A stretch of 64,000 nt of DNA from positions 248,001-312,000 of the forward strand of contig CBDCAU010000001.1 of the NCBI GenBank assembly GCA_965214115.1. The letters run 5' to 3'. The stretch's first letter is position 1; every line of letters starts with the position of its first letter. Shown piece after piece: positions 32,996 to 42,036 of this stretch. The stretch is from Owenweeksia sp965214115 (GTDB taxonomy: Bacteria; Bacteroidota; Bacteroidia; Flavobacteriales; Schleiferiaceae). Below the pieces are notes generated by a model. The model was not told the origin of the DNA and made no database searches. It saw only the letters and a list, made by a program, of their open reading frames with translations. The position numbers and the translations under genes are program-made.

Positions 32996-35288
32996 AGCAA
33001 AATCCAAACAAAAAGACGACTACCGAGGCTACGTGAAGTGGATTTGGATTTTGGTTTTTGCGGGGATTTTCGTGGCTTTCGCCTTTGTGGGATTGGCGGC
33101 GGCGGGCGCGTTCGGCAAGCTGCCCACCTTCGCGGAAATCGAAAACCCCAAGAGCAACCTGGCTTCCAAAATCATCACGGCCGATGGTGAACTTTTGGGG
33201 AAATTCTACCAAGAAAACCGCACCCATTCCGACTACGAAGAACTTTCGCCCCACCTGATAAACGCACTGGTGGCCACGGAAGACGAGCGGTATTACCAGC
33301 ACAGCGGCATCGATTTCCGCAGCTTGGGGCGCGCCATCAGCGGGATGGGCAAAAAGGGTGGCGCCAGCACGATCACCCAGCAATTGGCGAAGCAACTTTT
33401 CACCGAACGTTCCGATAATTTTATCAAAAGGGTGGTGCAAAAAATAAAGGAATGGGTGATCGCCGCGCGGCTGGAGCGGCAGTACACCAAGCAGGAAATC
33501 ATCGCAATGTACTTCAACCAGTTCGATTTTTTGTACCAAGCGGTAGGCATCAATTCGGCGGCGGCCATTTATTTTGATACCCAGCCGGACAGTTTGACCT
33601 TGGAGCAATCGGCGATTTTGGTAGGGATGGCGAAAAATCCCTCTTTATACAATCCCGTGCGCGACACCGCCCTGATGAAAAAACGCCGCAACGTGGTGTA
33701 TTACCAGATGCTGCGCAACGATATGATTTCCGAGGAGGAATACGACACTCTGAAAGTGCGGCCCATCCAAATCACCTTTACCCGCGAAGGCCATTTGGAA
33801 GGCAGCGCGCCGTATTTCCGCGAATATCTGCGCGCTTTTATGAAAGATTGGGTGAAAGAAAATCCCAAGCCCGACGGTTCGGAATACAGCATTTATACGG
33901 ATGGCTTGAAAATCTACACCACGCTGGACAGCCGGATGCAGGACTACGCCGAAGAAGCGGTGAAGGAACATTTTTCAAACTTGCAGCGGGTGTTTTTCAA
34001 ATTGGAAAAAGACCGGAAAACCGCGCCTTTCCACAACGTGACCGAAAAGGAAATCGAAGGTATTTTAAACCAAGCGATGCGCCGCACGCCGCGCTATAGA
34101 AGTTTGAAAAAACGCAACGTTCCGCAAGATTCCATCGACCTTGTTTTCAATACAAAGATCCCGATGCGCGTGTTTTCGTGGGAGGGCGACATCGACACGG
34201 TGATGAGCCCGATGGACAGCATCCGGTATTACAAATATTTTTACCAGGCCGGCCTGATGAGCGTGGAGCCGCAGACGGGTTTCGTGAAAGCGTGGGTGGG
34301 CGGCATCGACTACAAACATTTTAAATACGACCACGTAAAACAAGGGAAACGCCAAGTGGGCTCTACGTTCAAGCCGTTTGTGTATGCCACGGCCATCAAG
34401 CAAAAACATTACTCGCCCTGCTTTGAAGTGCCCAATGTTTTGACCTGCATCGACCGGGGAATGTTTGGCCTGCAAAAAGACTGGTGCCCGCGCAATTCCG
34501 ATCGGAAATACGGCGGTGAATATTCATTGAAATATGCCTTGGCGAACAGCGTGAACACGGTCACCGCCTATCTGATGAAGCAAGTGGGGCCAGATCCCGT
34601 CATCCGATTGTGCAAAAATATGGGCATCGAAAGCGAAATCCAGCGCCAGCCCGCCATCGCGCTGGGCACGGTGGATTTGAGCGTGTACGAAATGGTGGGC
34701 AGCTACACCACTTTTGCCAACAAGGGCATTTATACCCAGCCGATTATGATCACCCGCATCGAGGACAAAAATGGGGTGGTGTTGGAAGAATTCGAGCCCG
34801 AAACCCACGAGGTGATGAGCGAGGAAGATGCGTACGTGATCTTGGATTTGCTGAAAGGCGTGACCCAAGGCGGCTCTGGGCAAAGGCTGCGCATCGCGTG
34901 GTCCAACTATGCGAATGACGTGGTGACGGGGCATCCCTATAAATTTGAAAACCCGATCGCGGGAAAAACGGGGACGACGCAAAACCAGTCGGACGGCTGG
35001 TTTATGGGCGTTGTGCCGAATTTGATCACCGGCGTTTGGGGCGGCTGCGAAGACCGCGCGGCGCATTTTGGCAGCACCTACTACGGGCAGGGTGCCACGG
35101 TTGCTTTGCCTGCGTGGGCGCTTTTTATGGAAAAATGTTATGCCGATAAAAAGTTGAACGTGAGCCGGTCTGATTTTGAAAAACCCGCCGAGAGAATGAC
35201 GGTGGAATTGAATTGCGGCAATTATCGCGGCGCGGGCGAAAACCCCGACTTGGAAGAGCGGGACGACCCCGATGAGTTTGATTTTTAG
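32979..35288 (+). CDS. Penicillin-binding protein 1A (bifunctional peptidoglycan synthase)
   Basis: A 769-residue class A PBP. One membrane helix (about residues 20-42) is followed by the GT51 glycosyltransferase domain: ATEDERYYQHSGIDFRSLGR with the catalytic Glu, GGASTITQQLAKQLF, and KRRNVVYYQML. The transpeptidase domain has the three motifs SxxK (GSTFKPFVYAT), SxN (LANSVNTVTAYL) and KTGTT (AGKTGTTQNQSDGWFMG). It polymerises and crosslinks murein at the outer face of the inner membrane. The start overlaps gldH by 17 bp. Confidence 0.95.
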   Translation: MAENNKAKSKQKDDYRGYVKWIWILVFAGIFVAFAFVGLAAAGAFGKLPTFAEIENPKSNLASKIITADGELLGKFYQENRTHSDYEELSPHLINALVATEDERYYQHSGIDFRSLGRAISGMGKKGGASTITQQLAKQLFTERSDNFIKRVVQKIKEWVIAARLERQYTKQEIIAMYFNQFDFLYQAVGINSAAAIYFDTQPDSLTLEQSAILVGMAKNPSLYNPVRDTALMKKRRNVVYYQMLRNDMISEEEYDTLKVRPIQITFTREGHLEGSAPYFREYLRAFMKDWVKENPKPDGSEYSIYTDGLKIYTTLDSRMQDYAEEAVKEHFSNLQRVFFKLEKDRKTAPFHNVTEKEIEGILNQAMRRTPRYRSLKKRNVPQDSIDLVFNTKIPMRVFSWEGDIDTVMSPMDSIRYYKYFYQAGLMSVEPQTGFVKAWVGGIDYKHFKYDHVKQGKRQVGSTFKPFVYATAIKQKHYSPCFEVPNVLTCIDRGMFGLQKDWCPRNSDRKYGGEYSLKYALANSVNTVTAYLMKQVGPDPVIRLCKNMGIESEIQRQPAIALGTVDLSVYEMVGSYTTFANKGIYTQPIMITRIEDKNGVVLEEFEPETHEVMSEEDAYVILDLLKGVTQGGSGQRLRIAWSNYANDVVTGHPYKFENPIAGKTGTTQNQSDGWFMGVVPNLITGVWGGCEDRAAHFGSTYYGQGATVALPAWALFMEKCYADKKLNVSRSDFEKPAERMTVELNCGNYRGAGENPDLEERDDPDEFDF

Positions 35289-35416
35289 GGCAGGTCTTTT
35301 TTTTATAGAAAGATGGTGGCAGCGGCAACAAATGCGTGGCAACCACGGTTTTCCATCAAAAATAGAAGGGTTCTCAAGACAGTCCGCAATCCAAAACTGG
35401 GAACTATCGAAATTTT

Positions 35417-35424
35417 TATATTTG
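35417..35424 (+). promoter_or_regulatory. Possible -7 promoter box for the DksA-like gene
   Basis: TATATTTG, a match to TAnnTTTG, 46 bp before the start codon of the next gene. No clear TTTG lies at the right distance upstream. Confidence 0.4.
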
Positions 35425-35470
35425 GGCGTTTTTTAAAAAAATTTGAAACCCTCTACAAACATTTGATACG

Positions 35471-35854
35471 ATGGCAGATACTACCGAAGAAGAGCGCTAC
35501 AGCGACGCTGAACTGGAAGAATTCCGCACACTGATTATGGAAAAAAAGGCGAAGGCCGAGAAGGATTTGGCGCTCCTGAAAGATTCGATCACCAATAAAG
35601 AAAGCCACGGCACGGACGACACTTCGCCCACTTTCAAAGCCTTTGAAGAAGGAAGCGACGTGATGAGCAAAGAGGCGAACAGCCAGTTGGCCATCCGGCA
35701 GGAAAAATTCATCCGCGACCTGAACAACGCCCTGCTGCGCATCAAAAACAAAACCTACGGCATCTGCCGCGTAACGAATAAACGCATCGCCAAGGAGCGG
35801 CTGAGACTCGTACCCCACGCCACTTTGAGCATCGAAGCCAAAAACGCCCAATAA
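35471..35854 (+). CDS. TraR/DksA family protein without zinc finger
   Basis: A 127-residue coiled-coil protein of the DksA/TraR family, which binds the RNA polymerase secondary channel. Residues about 10-85 form the coiled coil (EELEEFRTLIMEKKAKAEK-like, then RQEKFIRDLNNALLRIKN). The C-terminal part YGICRVTNKRIAKERLRLVP keeps the fold's Arg/Leu pattern but only one of the four zinc-binding cysteines, as in most Bacteroidota members. The gene is 6 bp before lspA, and this pairing is common in the phylum. Confidence 0.88.
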   Translation: MADTTEEERYSDAELEEFRTLIMEKKAKAEKDLALLKDSITNKESHGTDDTSPTFKAFEEGSDVMSKEANSQLAIRQEKFIRDLNNALLRIKNKTYGICRVTNKRIAKERLRLVPHATLSIEAKNAQ

Positions 35855-35859
35855 CCGGT

Positions 35860-36453
35860 TTGAAGCGCGCTTCCCTCATTATTTTCTTGGTTTTGGTGGC
35901 TGATCAGATTTTGAAAATCTGGGTGAAAACCAATATGTACCTCGGCCAAGAATTCGTCATCACGGATTGGTTCATCATCCATTTTATCGAAAACCCGGGG
36001 ATGGCCTGGGGGCTGGAATTTGGCGGCGATTACGGCAAGCTGATCCTGTCCGTATTCCGGATCATCGTGGTGGGGTTCATCTTTTATTGGCTCAACCAAC
36101 TGGTGAAGCAAAAGGTGAAGACCGTCGGGATCGTGGCGGTTTCGCTGGTGGCGGCCGGCGCCATCGGAAACATTTTGGACTCGATGTTTTACGGCTTGCT
36201 TTTCAGCGAAAGTGGCGGTTTGGGCCAAGTCGCCGAGTTTTTGCCCGCAGGTGGCGGCTACGCCGGTTTCCTTCACGGCCGCGTGGTGGATATGTTTTAT
36301 TTCCCCTTGTACAAAGGCTATCTGCCGCAGTGGCTGCCCTTCTGGGGCGGCGATTATTTCATTTTTTTTCGACCCATTTTTAATATCGCGGATATGGCGA
36401 TTTCCACGGGGGTGGGGCTGTTGCTGGTGTTTCAGAAGGCGGTTTTCAAATAG
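35860..36453 (+). CDS. lspA: Lipoprotein signal peptidase (TTG start)
   Basis: A 197-residue, four-helix aspartic peptidase that cuts prolipoproteins just before the lipid-modified Cys; it would process the many lipoproteins in this window. Catalytic Asp residues are in AGAIGNILDSMFYG and FNIADMAISTGV; VVDMFYFPLYKG is a further conserved segment. The insert between the first Asp and VVDM is longer than in E. coli, as usual in Bacteroidota. The first usable codon is TTG 35860. Its 3' end overlaps the convergent gene by 8 bp. Confidence 0.93.
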   Translation: MKRASLIIFLVLVADQILKIWVKTNMYLGQEFVITDWFIIHFIENPGMAWGLEFGGDYGKLILSVFRIIVVGFIFYWLNQLVKQKVKTVGIVAVSLVAAGAIGNILDSMFYGLLFSESGGLGQVAEFLPAGGGYAGFLHGRVVDMFYFPLYKGYLPQWLPFWGGDYFIFFRPIFNIADMAISTGVGLLLVFQKAVFK

Positions 36454-37036
36454 CGACTCTCTCGCCGCCCCAATCTTCTTCGATTGAATTGGGATCTTCA
36501 AAAGCCTGACATTTTTTGAGTAAGCTGTTTGCTAAAATTCTGTGATAAGTGGCAGGCTGTCCCTTCTCAACTATTAGACTATAAACTAAGTCGGCGTGTA
36601 CTGGCACGCCTGCATCATTTTTGGTTATATTTTCAATATCATCGCGCTTTTCTCGATTTTCATCTAATGGAGAAAATACCAGCCGAAAATGAACAGGAGC
36701 ATTTTTATTTTCTGTAGTGATTTTGTTTACGTCAGAAGCCAAAAACTTGGCAAAGCCAATATATTCTTTCAGCCTAACATTTCGGATGTGTGATTTGCAC
36801 TTTTGAATATTGGAGAATTCGATTCGCAAAACTGAAACTTCATCGGAATCGTGCGGTGGCAGAAGTGCCTCGCGTTTCAGCTTCTTCTTGCGCTTACTGT
36901 AATGGAGTGGCTCAAAAATGGCGCGGACGATTTGCTCATTGGGCAAAAAATCTTTTGGAATAGTATTGTTTTCCAAAGGTTTACCGAATAAAAGCCGAAA
37001 AAACTTTTTCAAGGCTATGAGGAATTTTCTTGCCAT
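36446..37036 (-). CDS. Protein of unknown function, third gene of a TIGR04255-like cassette
   Basis: A 196-residue basic protein (MARKFLIALKKFFRLLFGKP at the start) with no family I can name. Possible signature segments are LPPHDSDEVSVLRIEF near residues 55-70, a Cys-Lys pair soon after (KCKSHIRN), and GVPVHADLVYSL near residue 150, with a His-Ala-Asp triad. The gene lies downstream of two others on the same strand and overlaps the second by 56 bp; the open frame reaches further upstream to 37111. A+T-rich relative to lspA and the isomerase gene on either side. Confidence 0.65.
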   Translation of the reverse strand: MARKFLIALKKFFRLLFGKPLENNTIPKDFLPNEQIVRAIFEPLHYSKRKKKLKREALLPPHDSDEVSVLRIEFSNIQKCKSHIRNVRLKEYIGFAKFLASDVNKITTENKNAPVHFRLVFSPLDENREKRDDIENITKNDAGVPVHADLVYSLIVEKGQPATYHRILANSLLKKCQAFEDPNSIEEDWGGERVAI

Positions 37037-37505
37037 CAAATGCTTCGCCTTTTTCCAGTATATTCTCTTTCGTTTCAAATTGTGTGAAAAAACCAATTTG
37101 GCGTTTGCCAATTTCTATTGAAACCAAATCATTGGAGATATTCCAGTCAACTACTATGGTGCCGTGCAATGTTATAGTGATATCGTCAACATCAACGTGC
37201 TTTACCAAATAGTCTGGTAAAAGCCTGAGCACATCCAAAAAATTTTGAAAAACTACACCATCAATTTCTGACACCAAGTTTTGATTTTCACTACTAACAA
37301 TTTTCTCTAAGAAATTATCTACTAACCTTTCCTTGGTTGAGTAAAAAATCGGCCAGTTATTATTGGCTAAAAAAGCTTTGTGAAATTGTCTATTGGGATG
37401 TTCAATAAACGGCGAGCGGACAGGTTCGGCGAGGCAACTTTGATAAGCAGATTCTATTCTGTTTTTTTTTGCCGCCAAAGGGTCTATAGTCGTTAAAACA
37501 TTCAT
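36981..37505 (-). CDS. Protein of unknown function, second gene of the cassette
   Basis: A 174-residue cytoplasmic protein of unknown function. Visible features: N-terminal Pro/Arg-containing stretch (AEPVRSPFIEHPNRQFHK), a central helix with LRLLPDYLVKHVDVDD, and a strand pattern ITITLHGTIVVDWNISNDLV followed by SIEIGKRQIGFF that could be a beta-sheet core. No membrane segment. It starts inside the stop of the first gene (TAATG), implying coupled translation. Confidence 0.65.
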   Translation of the reverse strand: MNVLTTIDPLAAKKNRIESAYQSCLAEPVRSPFIEHPNRQFHKAFLANNNWPIFYSTKERLVDNFLEKIVSSENQNLVSEIDGVVFQNFLDVLRLLPDYLVKHVDVDDITITLHGTIVVDWNISNDLVSIEIGKRQIGFFTQFETKENILEKGEAFDGKKIPHSLEKVFSAFIR

Positions 37506-38320
37506 TAGCTTAAATTTATTAGTTTGAGAATATCGGGAGTCAATAGATCTCTGAGCAAAACTTTGTTTTGGTTATGAGCATCTTCCAAAAAATCCCAGAA
37601 CAAATTCGAGTCCAAATTTTCTGATAAGTTTAATTCTTTGTCATACAAATAAGTGGCGTTATGACTAATGGATATAGTAGGAACGGAAAAATTTTGACTA
37701 ACTGAAATTGCAATCCTATCAATAAAACTAACCTCCTCATTTACCTCAGATTGAAAGACAAAATTAAAAAGTTTATCTATAAAAAATTTATTGGGCAAGT
37801 ATTCACTTTGTCTATTAAAAATTTTTTCTAAAGAGAGTTGCTCTTCTGAGTTCCAAAGAAATTCATCTACATAATGCATACTTGTTGCATTTATAAAAGT
37901 GTCTTTTTGAAAATCTAAAAAACCCGCCATTATTTCCTTAAAAGAATCTCTATAGTCTTTCCATCTTTTATAATCAAAACTGTGAAAAGAAATGAAGTTT
38001 CTATGAGGCTCGTTTATTCCTTGGAATACCTTCGAGGTTCTACCATTCCCATCAAATTTTTTAAAGACAAATCCAACATTATTATGAACATCAGGGTTTA
38101 TTCCCTTTCCCTTTAGTTCGTTCACTTTAAAAGATAAATTGACGTTGGACAAGGTTTCAAAATTTTGAAATAAATCCTGAAATCTGCCCGACATCAAAGA
38201 TTCAAATCGCTCTGGCTGAACTATTGGAGATACTAAAAAGCAACTCAATGCCGCTTCTTTGATAGAGTACGAACCCGAAACTGGGATTACAATCGGTTGA
38301 TTTTGAGAGACCTCAGACAT
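37505..38320 (-). CDS. TIGR04255-like protein, first gene of the cassette
   Basis: A 271-residue protein. The order of features resembles the sporadically distributed family TIGR04255: an N-terminal IKEAALSCFLVSPIVQPERF strand-helix, a central HRNFISFHSFDYKRWKDYRD (aromatic plus KRW-like), then DFQKDTFINATSMHYVDEFL where the family has its Tyr-x-(N/D) motif. This is recognition by pattern, not by search. TIGR04255 genes are found scattered in bacteria, often in two- or three-gene sets near defence or mobile genes; their role is unknown. ATG 38320 is preferred to a TTG at 38332. Confidence 0.6.
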   Translation of the reverse strand: MSEVSQNQPIVIPVSGSYSIKEAALSCFLVSPIVQPERFESLMSGRFQDLFQNFETLSNVNLSFKVNELKGKGINPDVHNNVGFVFKKFDGNGRTSKVFQGINEPHRNFISFHSFDYKRWKDYRDSFKEIMAGFLDFQKDTFINATSMHYVDEFLWNSEEQLSLEKIFNRQSEYLPNKFFIDKLFNFVFQSEVNEEVSFIDRIAISVSQNFSVPTISISHNATYLYDKELNLSENLDSNLFWDFLEDAHNQNKVLLRDLLTPDILKLINLS

Positions 38321-38480
38321 TTTGATTGCCAAATGTATAAACTAAAGCGCAATAAACTCCATTCCAAATATACTGTGGAAACGGATTTAAAAAGTCAATT
38401 GTTGCGGAATTAATTCCCAAATCGAAGCATAGGATAAATTCACCTACAACTCTTAGCTTTACCCGCTCAATTTCCCCTTC

Positions 38481-39470
38481 GTGAAACAACTCATCGCCGA
38501 TTTCCCCGCTCAGATTTCCACCGCGCTGGAAAACATCCAATCCGCTGATTTCCAAAAAATTGAAACCGATATTTCCAATGTGTTGATTACCGGGTTGGGC
38601 GGCTCCGGCATCGGCGGCAGCGTGGTGGCCGATATGGCTGCGATGAATTCGCCCGTGCCGATTGTGGTGAACAAGAATTACCAAATCCCCGCTTTTGCAA
38701 ATGAAAAAACCTTGGTGATTTCCTGCTCCTACAGCGGGAATACCGAGGAAACTTTGATGGCCACGCGGGAGGCGCTGGCGCGGAAGGCGCAGGTGGTTTG
38801 CATCGCGTCCGGCGGCGAGCTTTGGAAAATCGCCAAGGAAAAAAACCTCAAGGTTTTGACGATGGAAGGCGGCCACCCGCCACGCTCGATGTTTGGCTAC
38901 GCTTTTTCGTATTTGTGCTATTATTTTGAATATTATAAATTGGCGAATTGGGATGCGAAAAAAGATTTAAAAAATGCTCAAAATCTTTTAGAAAAAGAAC
39001 AAGATTCCATCAAAAAAGAGGCGAAAGAAATTGCCCAAAAATTATATAAAAAAACTGTGGCGGTTTATGCGGTCAACGGCAATCTCGGCATTGCGGCGCG
39101 CTGGCGGCAGCAGCTGAACGAGAACGCGAAAATGTTAGCTTGGGAAGGCGAAATCCCCGAAATGAACCACAACGAACTGGTGGGCTGGGAAGGCGGAACC
39201 GATGATTTTGCCGCCGTCTTTTTGCGCAACAAAACCGACTTCGACCGCAACCAAAAACGGGTGGACATCAACCAAAAAATTATTGGCAAAAAAACCAAAA
39301 CCGTGGTGGAAATTTGGAGTCAGGGCGACGGCAAAATCGCACGGGCGTTGTGGTTGGTGCATCTCGGCGACTGGGTTTCGTTCTACCTTTCAGAAATGAG
39401 CGGGGTGGATATTATCGACATCAAATCCATCGACTTTCTAAAAGCCGAACTCGCCAAAATCCCGCTGTGA
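38481..39470 (+). CDS. Bifunctional phosphoglucose/phosphomannose isomerase (GTG start)
   Basis: A 329-residue SIS-domain enzyme that interconverts glucose-6-P or mannose-6-P and fructose-6-P. First SIS half: NVLITGLGGSGIGGSVVADM and VISCSYSGNTEETLMATREA. Substrate loop: GGHPPRSMFGYAF. Second half: AVNGNLGIAARWRQQLNENA, PEMNHNELVGWEG (catalytic Glu/His region) and SFYLSEMSGVDIIDIKSIDF. The size fits the archaeal and bacterial PGI/PMI family rather than classical PGI. Start codon GTG. lipB overlaps its stop (GTGA). Confidence 0.9.
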   Translation: MKQLIADFPAQISTALENIQSADFQKIETDISNVLITGLGGSGIGGSVVADMAAMNSPVPIVVNKNYQIPAFANEKTLVISCSYSGNTEETLMATREALARKAQVVCIASGGELWKIAKEKNLKVLTMEGGHPPRSMFGYAFSYLCYYFEYYKLANWDAKKDLKNAQNLLEKEQDSIKKEAKEIAQKLYKKTVAVYAVNGNLGIAARWRQQLNENAKMLAWEGEIPEMNHNELVGWEGGTDDFAAVFLRNKTDFDRNQKRVDINQKIIGKKTKTVVEIWSQGDGKIARALWLVHLGDWVSFYLSEMSGVDIIDIKSIDFLKAELAKIPL

Positions 39471-40183
39471 AAACCGTCCATTTTCACGACCTCGGCCGGA
39501 TTGATTTCAAAGAAGCTTGGGATATGCAGCAAATGCTGTTCGACAAAACCGTCGGCATCAAATTCCAAAACCGCAAGCTGCCCGACCACCAAAAATTCCC
39601 CACCAAAAATCACCTGCTTTTTTGCGAACATCCGCACGTTTTTACCTTGGGAAAAAGTGGTAAGCAAGATCATCTATTGGCAGATGAAAAAACCCTCGCT
39701 AAAATCGGTGCAAAATTCTATAAAATAAACCGCGGCGGGGACATCACCTACCACGGCCCCGGCCAGTTGGTCGGCTACCCCATTTTAGACCTCGACCATT
39801 TTTTCACCGACATCCATAAATATCTGCGTTTTTTAGAAGAAATCTTCATCCAAATTTTAGCGGATTACGGTTTGAAAGGCGAACGCTCCAGCCAAGAAAC
39901 CGGCGTGTGGCTGGACGCCGGCAAACCCACCGCGCGGAAAATCTGCGCCCTCGGCGTGCGCGCCAGCCGCTGGGTCACGATGCACGGCTGGGGCTTCAAC
40001 GTGAACACGGATCTGTCTTATTTCCAGCACATTGTGCCGTGCGGAATTTTTGGGAAGGACGTTACTTCTTTGGAACGCGAACTCGGCCGGAAAGTGGAAA
40101 TGGCAGAAATCAAGGGAAAGGCTCACCAATATTTTGCGGAGGTTTTTCACACAGATTTCGCAGATGGCGCGGATTTATTTTAA
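39467..40183 (+). CDS. lipB: Octanoyl-[acyl carrier protein]:protein N-octanoyltransferase (GTG start)
   Basis: A 238-residue LipB, which moves octanoyl from ACP to lipoyl domains of 2-oxoacid dehydrogenases and the glycine cleavage H protein. Motifs: HLLFCEHPHVFTLGKSG, NRGGDITYHGPGQLVGYPIL (family signature), ARKICALGVRASRWVTMHG (catalytic Lys) and HIVPCGIFGKDVTSLE (catalytic Cys). The start GTG 39467 overlaps the isomerase stop; the upstream part of the open frame is only a shadow of that gene. Confidence 0.93.
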   Translation: MKTVHFHDLGRIDFKEAWDMQQMLFDKTVGIKFQNRKLPDHQKFPTKNHLLFCEHPHVFTLGKSGKQDHLLADEKTLAKIGAKFYKINRGGDITYHGPGQLVGYPILDLDHFFTDIHKYLRFLEEIFIQILADYGLKGERSSQETGVWLDAGKPTARKICALGVRASRWVTMHGWGFNVNTDLSYFQHIVPCGIFGKDVTSLERELGRKVEMAEIKGKAHQYFAEVFHTDFADGADLF

Positions 40184-40285
40184 ATAAATTCGGTAAGTAA
40201 GGAAGCCTGACAGATCAAGTCACCACCGAGCATTTTTCTGCATCATTTAGCGGCCACGGAAAAATCGGGGCAATCCGTCAAGACA

Positions 40286-41995
40286 CTATTGATAATACCT
40301 ATTTTTCAATTCCTCGGCCATCTTCCGAATTTCAGCGTCGGAATCCTCTTTTGCCAATTTCAAAATAGGCCCCTTCAATTTTTGCTGCGCCGCAAAATCC
40401 AGATTTCCAGCACGTTCCAAAGCCGCGCGGCGAATAGCTGGGTTCTCGTCCGCCAGCGCGATGCCCAGCACCGTGGAAAATAAATTGCGGTTTTCCGTCA
40501 AAAAGAGCTGCTCCAGCGCCCCGTGTTTTTCGGCGGACGATTGGGCGTTGGAAAGCTGGTATAAATTGTAGCTGTCCGGTTTTTTGTCGATGATGGTTCC
40601 CGGAAAATATGCACCGAACGAAAGCGAAACATATTGCGGCGAAACGCCCGACGGCACTTCCACGAAACCGGCCGGCGAATCCAGCCAGCGAGTGGTTTCC
40701 ACGCGGTTTTTGCCAGCCACCAATTCCGCCTTGGCGGGGATAAAATACAAGGGTGCCACGGCCGTATCCTGCGCATAATAAATGCGTTGCGCGTCCTGCG
40801 AGCCTATGTATTGGTAGCGTATTTTCAGGCTGGGGAATTTCAAGTTTGACAGGAGCGGCCGCATAAATCCGGTGTCCATTTTCGCCGAATCTAAATCTTT
40901 CAGCCAATCGGCGTTTTCAACTCGCCATTTTTCCAGTTGGTGTTTTAGGATTTTCCGTTGCAAATCTTCATTTGTTTCGGATGAAAAATTCGCCCATTTT
41001 TTTTCTAAAACTTCCGCTTTCCAGCGTTCCCCAAATTTTTGGATTTGATGTTGAAAATGAATTTCCGAGGCGGCGACGGTGTCATTTTGCAAAAGATAAA
41101 GCGCGATATTTTGCTCCGTTTGCAATGTGTTCGCGTTCGGCACTTCTTCTTTTTTTATAAAAAAATTAGAAACCTCCCTTTCGGAAATCGAATCCAAAAA
41201 CACGAATTCGGAATCGGAAAGCGCGCGGATTTTTTCTTCATAAAAAGAAATGAACGGATGCCATTTTTCTTTCAAAATTTTCAGTTCACGCTCCTTTTTC
41301 GCTTGGCGGAATTCTTCCAAATCCAGTTCCACGAAACCAAATTCTTGGCTGATTTCCTCTTTGTCAAATTCTTCAAATTGCCCCACGATCAGATAAAAAC
41401 GCTCCGGCGAATATTCTGAAAAACTGTCCCAAAACTGGGAAACCGTGCCGTCCTCATTGTCGGTTTTAAAACTCAAAGTGCCGAGCAATCCTGCATTTTC
41501 GGTTTCTGGAATCGTCAAATTGATACTTAAAAAACTTGCGTCATCCGCTACTGCGGGATAGAATTTTCCAGCCTCGCCCAGCGCTTCGCCGCTCTGAAAA
41601 ACCGCCAAGTTAAAGGCCGTGAAAAGGTTGGTTTTTTCCACCGCCGCATTCCCCGCCAAGGGAATTTTATACTCGAAAAACAAAGTGCCCGCCGCGCCTT
41701 TTTGATAGTGATAATAGGTGTTCAAGAAAAGCGAATCGCCCTTTCTTTGATAGGAGATTTCGCTTTTTAGCCGCCCTTCCTTTTTACGTATTTGTTTGAT
41801 TTTCAAATCTTCATCCAAAAGAAAAACGCAGAGTAAGTCGGGCATTTCTTTCACGGAAATTATCGCCGTGGCGCGGATGGAATCGGCCAGCGGGTTGGCC
41901 ATCCAAAAGGAAAGCTCCGCGCGGGAAACATCGCATTTTTGTGAAATCCCAAAAAATGGCAGGGCAAAAAGTCCCCAAAAAACCCATCTTTGCAT
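40286..41995 (-). CDS. Secreted protein resembling an M1 aminopeptidase N-domain plus HEAT repeats
   Basis: A 569-residue protein with a signal peptide (MQRWVFWGLFALPFFGISQ). The first 230 residues are beta-rich and laid out like the saddle domain of M1 metallopeptidases (IKQIRKKEGRLK, EYKIPLAGN, FNLAVFQSGEALGEAGKFYP). No HExxH zinc motif is found downstream. The C-terminal part (about 490-569) looks like HEAT-type helical pairs (LGIALADENPAIRRAALERA, KLAKEDSDAEIRKMAEEL). A catalytically dead M1 relative is my best guess. It is convergent with lipB. Confidence 0.6.
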   Translation of the reverse strand: MQRWVFWGLFALPFFGISQKCDVSRAELSFWMANPLADSIRATAIISVKEMPDLLCVFLLDEDLKIKQIRKKEGRLKSEISYQRKGDSLFLNTYYHYQKGAAGTLFFEYKIPLAGNAAVEKTNLFTAFNLAVFQSGEALGEAGKFYPAVADDASFLSINLTIPETENAGLLGTLSFKTDNEDGTVSQFWDSFSEYSPERFYLIVGQFEEFDKEEISQEFGFVELDLEEFRQAKKERELKILKEKWHPFISFYEEKIRALSDSEFVFLDSISEREVSNFFIKKEEVPNANTLQTEQNIALYLLQNDTVAASEIHFQHQIQKFGERWKAEVLEKKWANFSSETNEDLQRKILKHQLEKWRVENADWLKDLDSAKMDTGFMRPLLSNLKFPSLKIRYQYIGSQDAQRIYYAQDTAVAPLYFIPAKAELVAGKNRVETTRWLDSPAGFVEVPSGVSPQYVSLSFGAYFPGTIIDKKPDSYNLYQLSNAQSSAEKHGALEQLFLTENRNLFSTVLGIALADENPAIRRAALERAGNLDFAAQQKLKGPILKLAKEDSDAEIRKMAEELKNRYYQ

Positions 41996-42036
41996 AGCCG
42001 CAAAACTACGCGGCGCGCTTTCAAAATTTTTACAAA

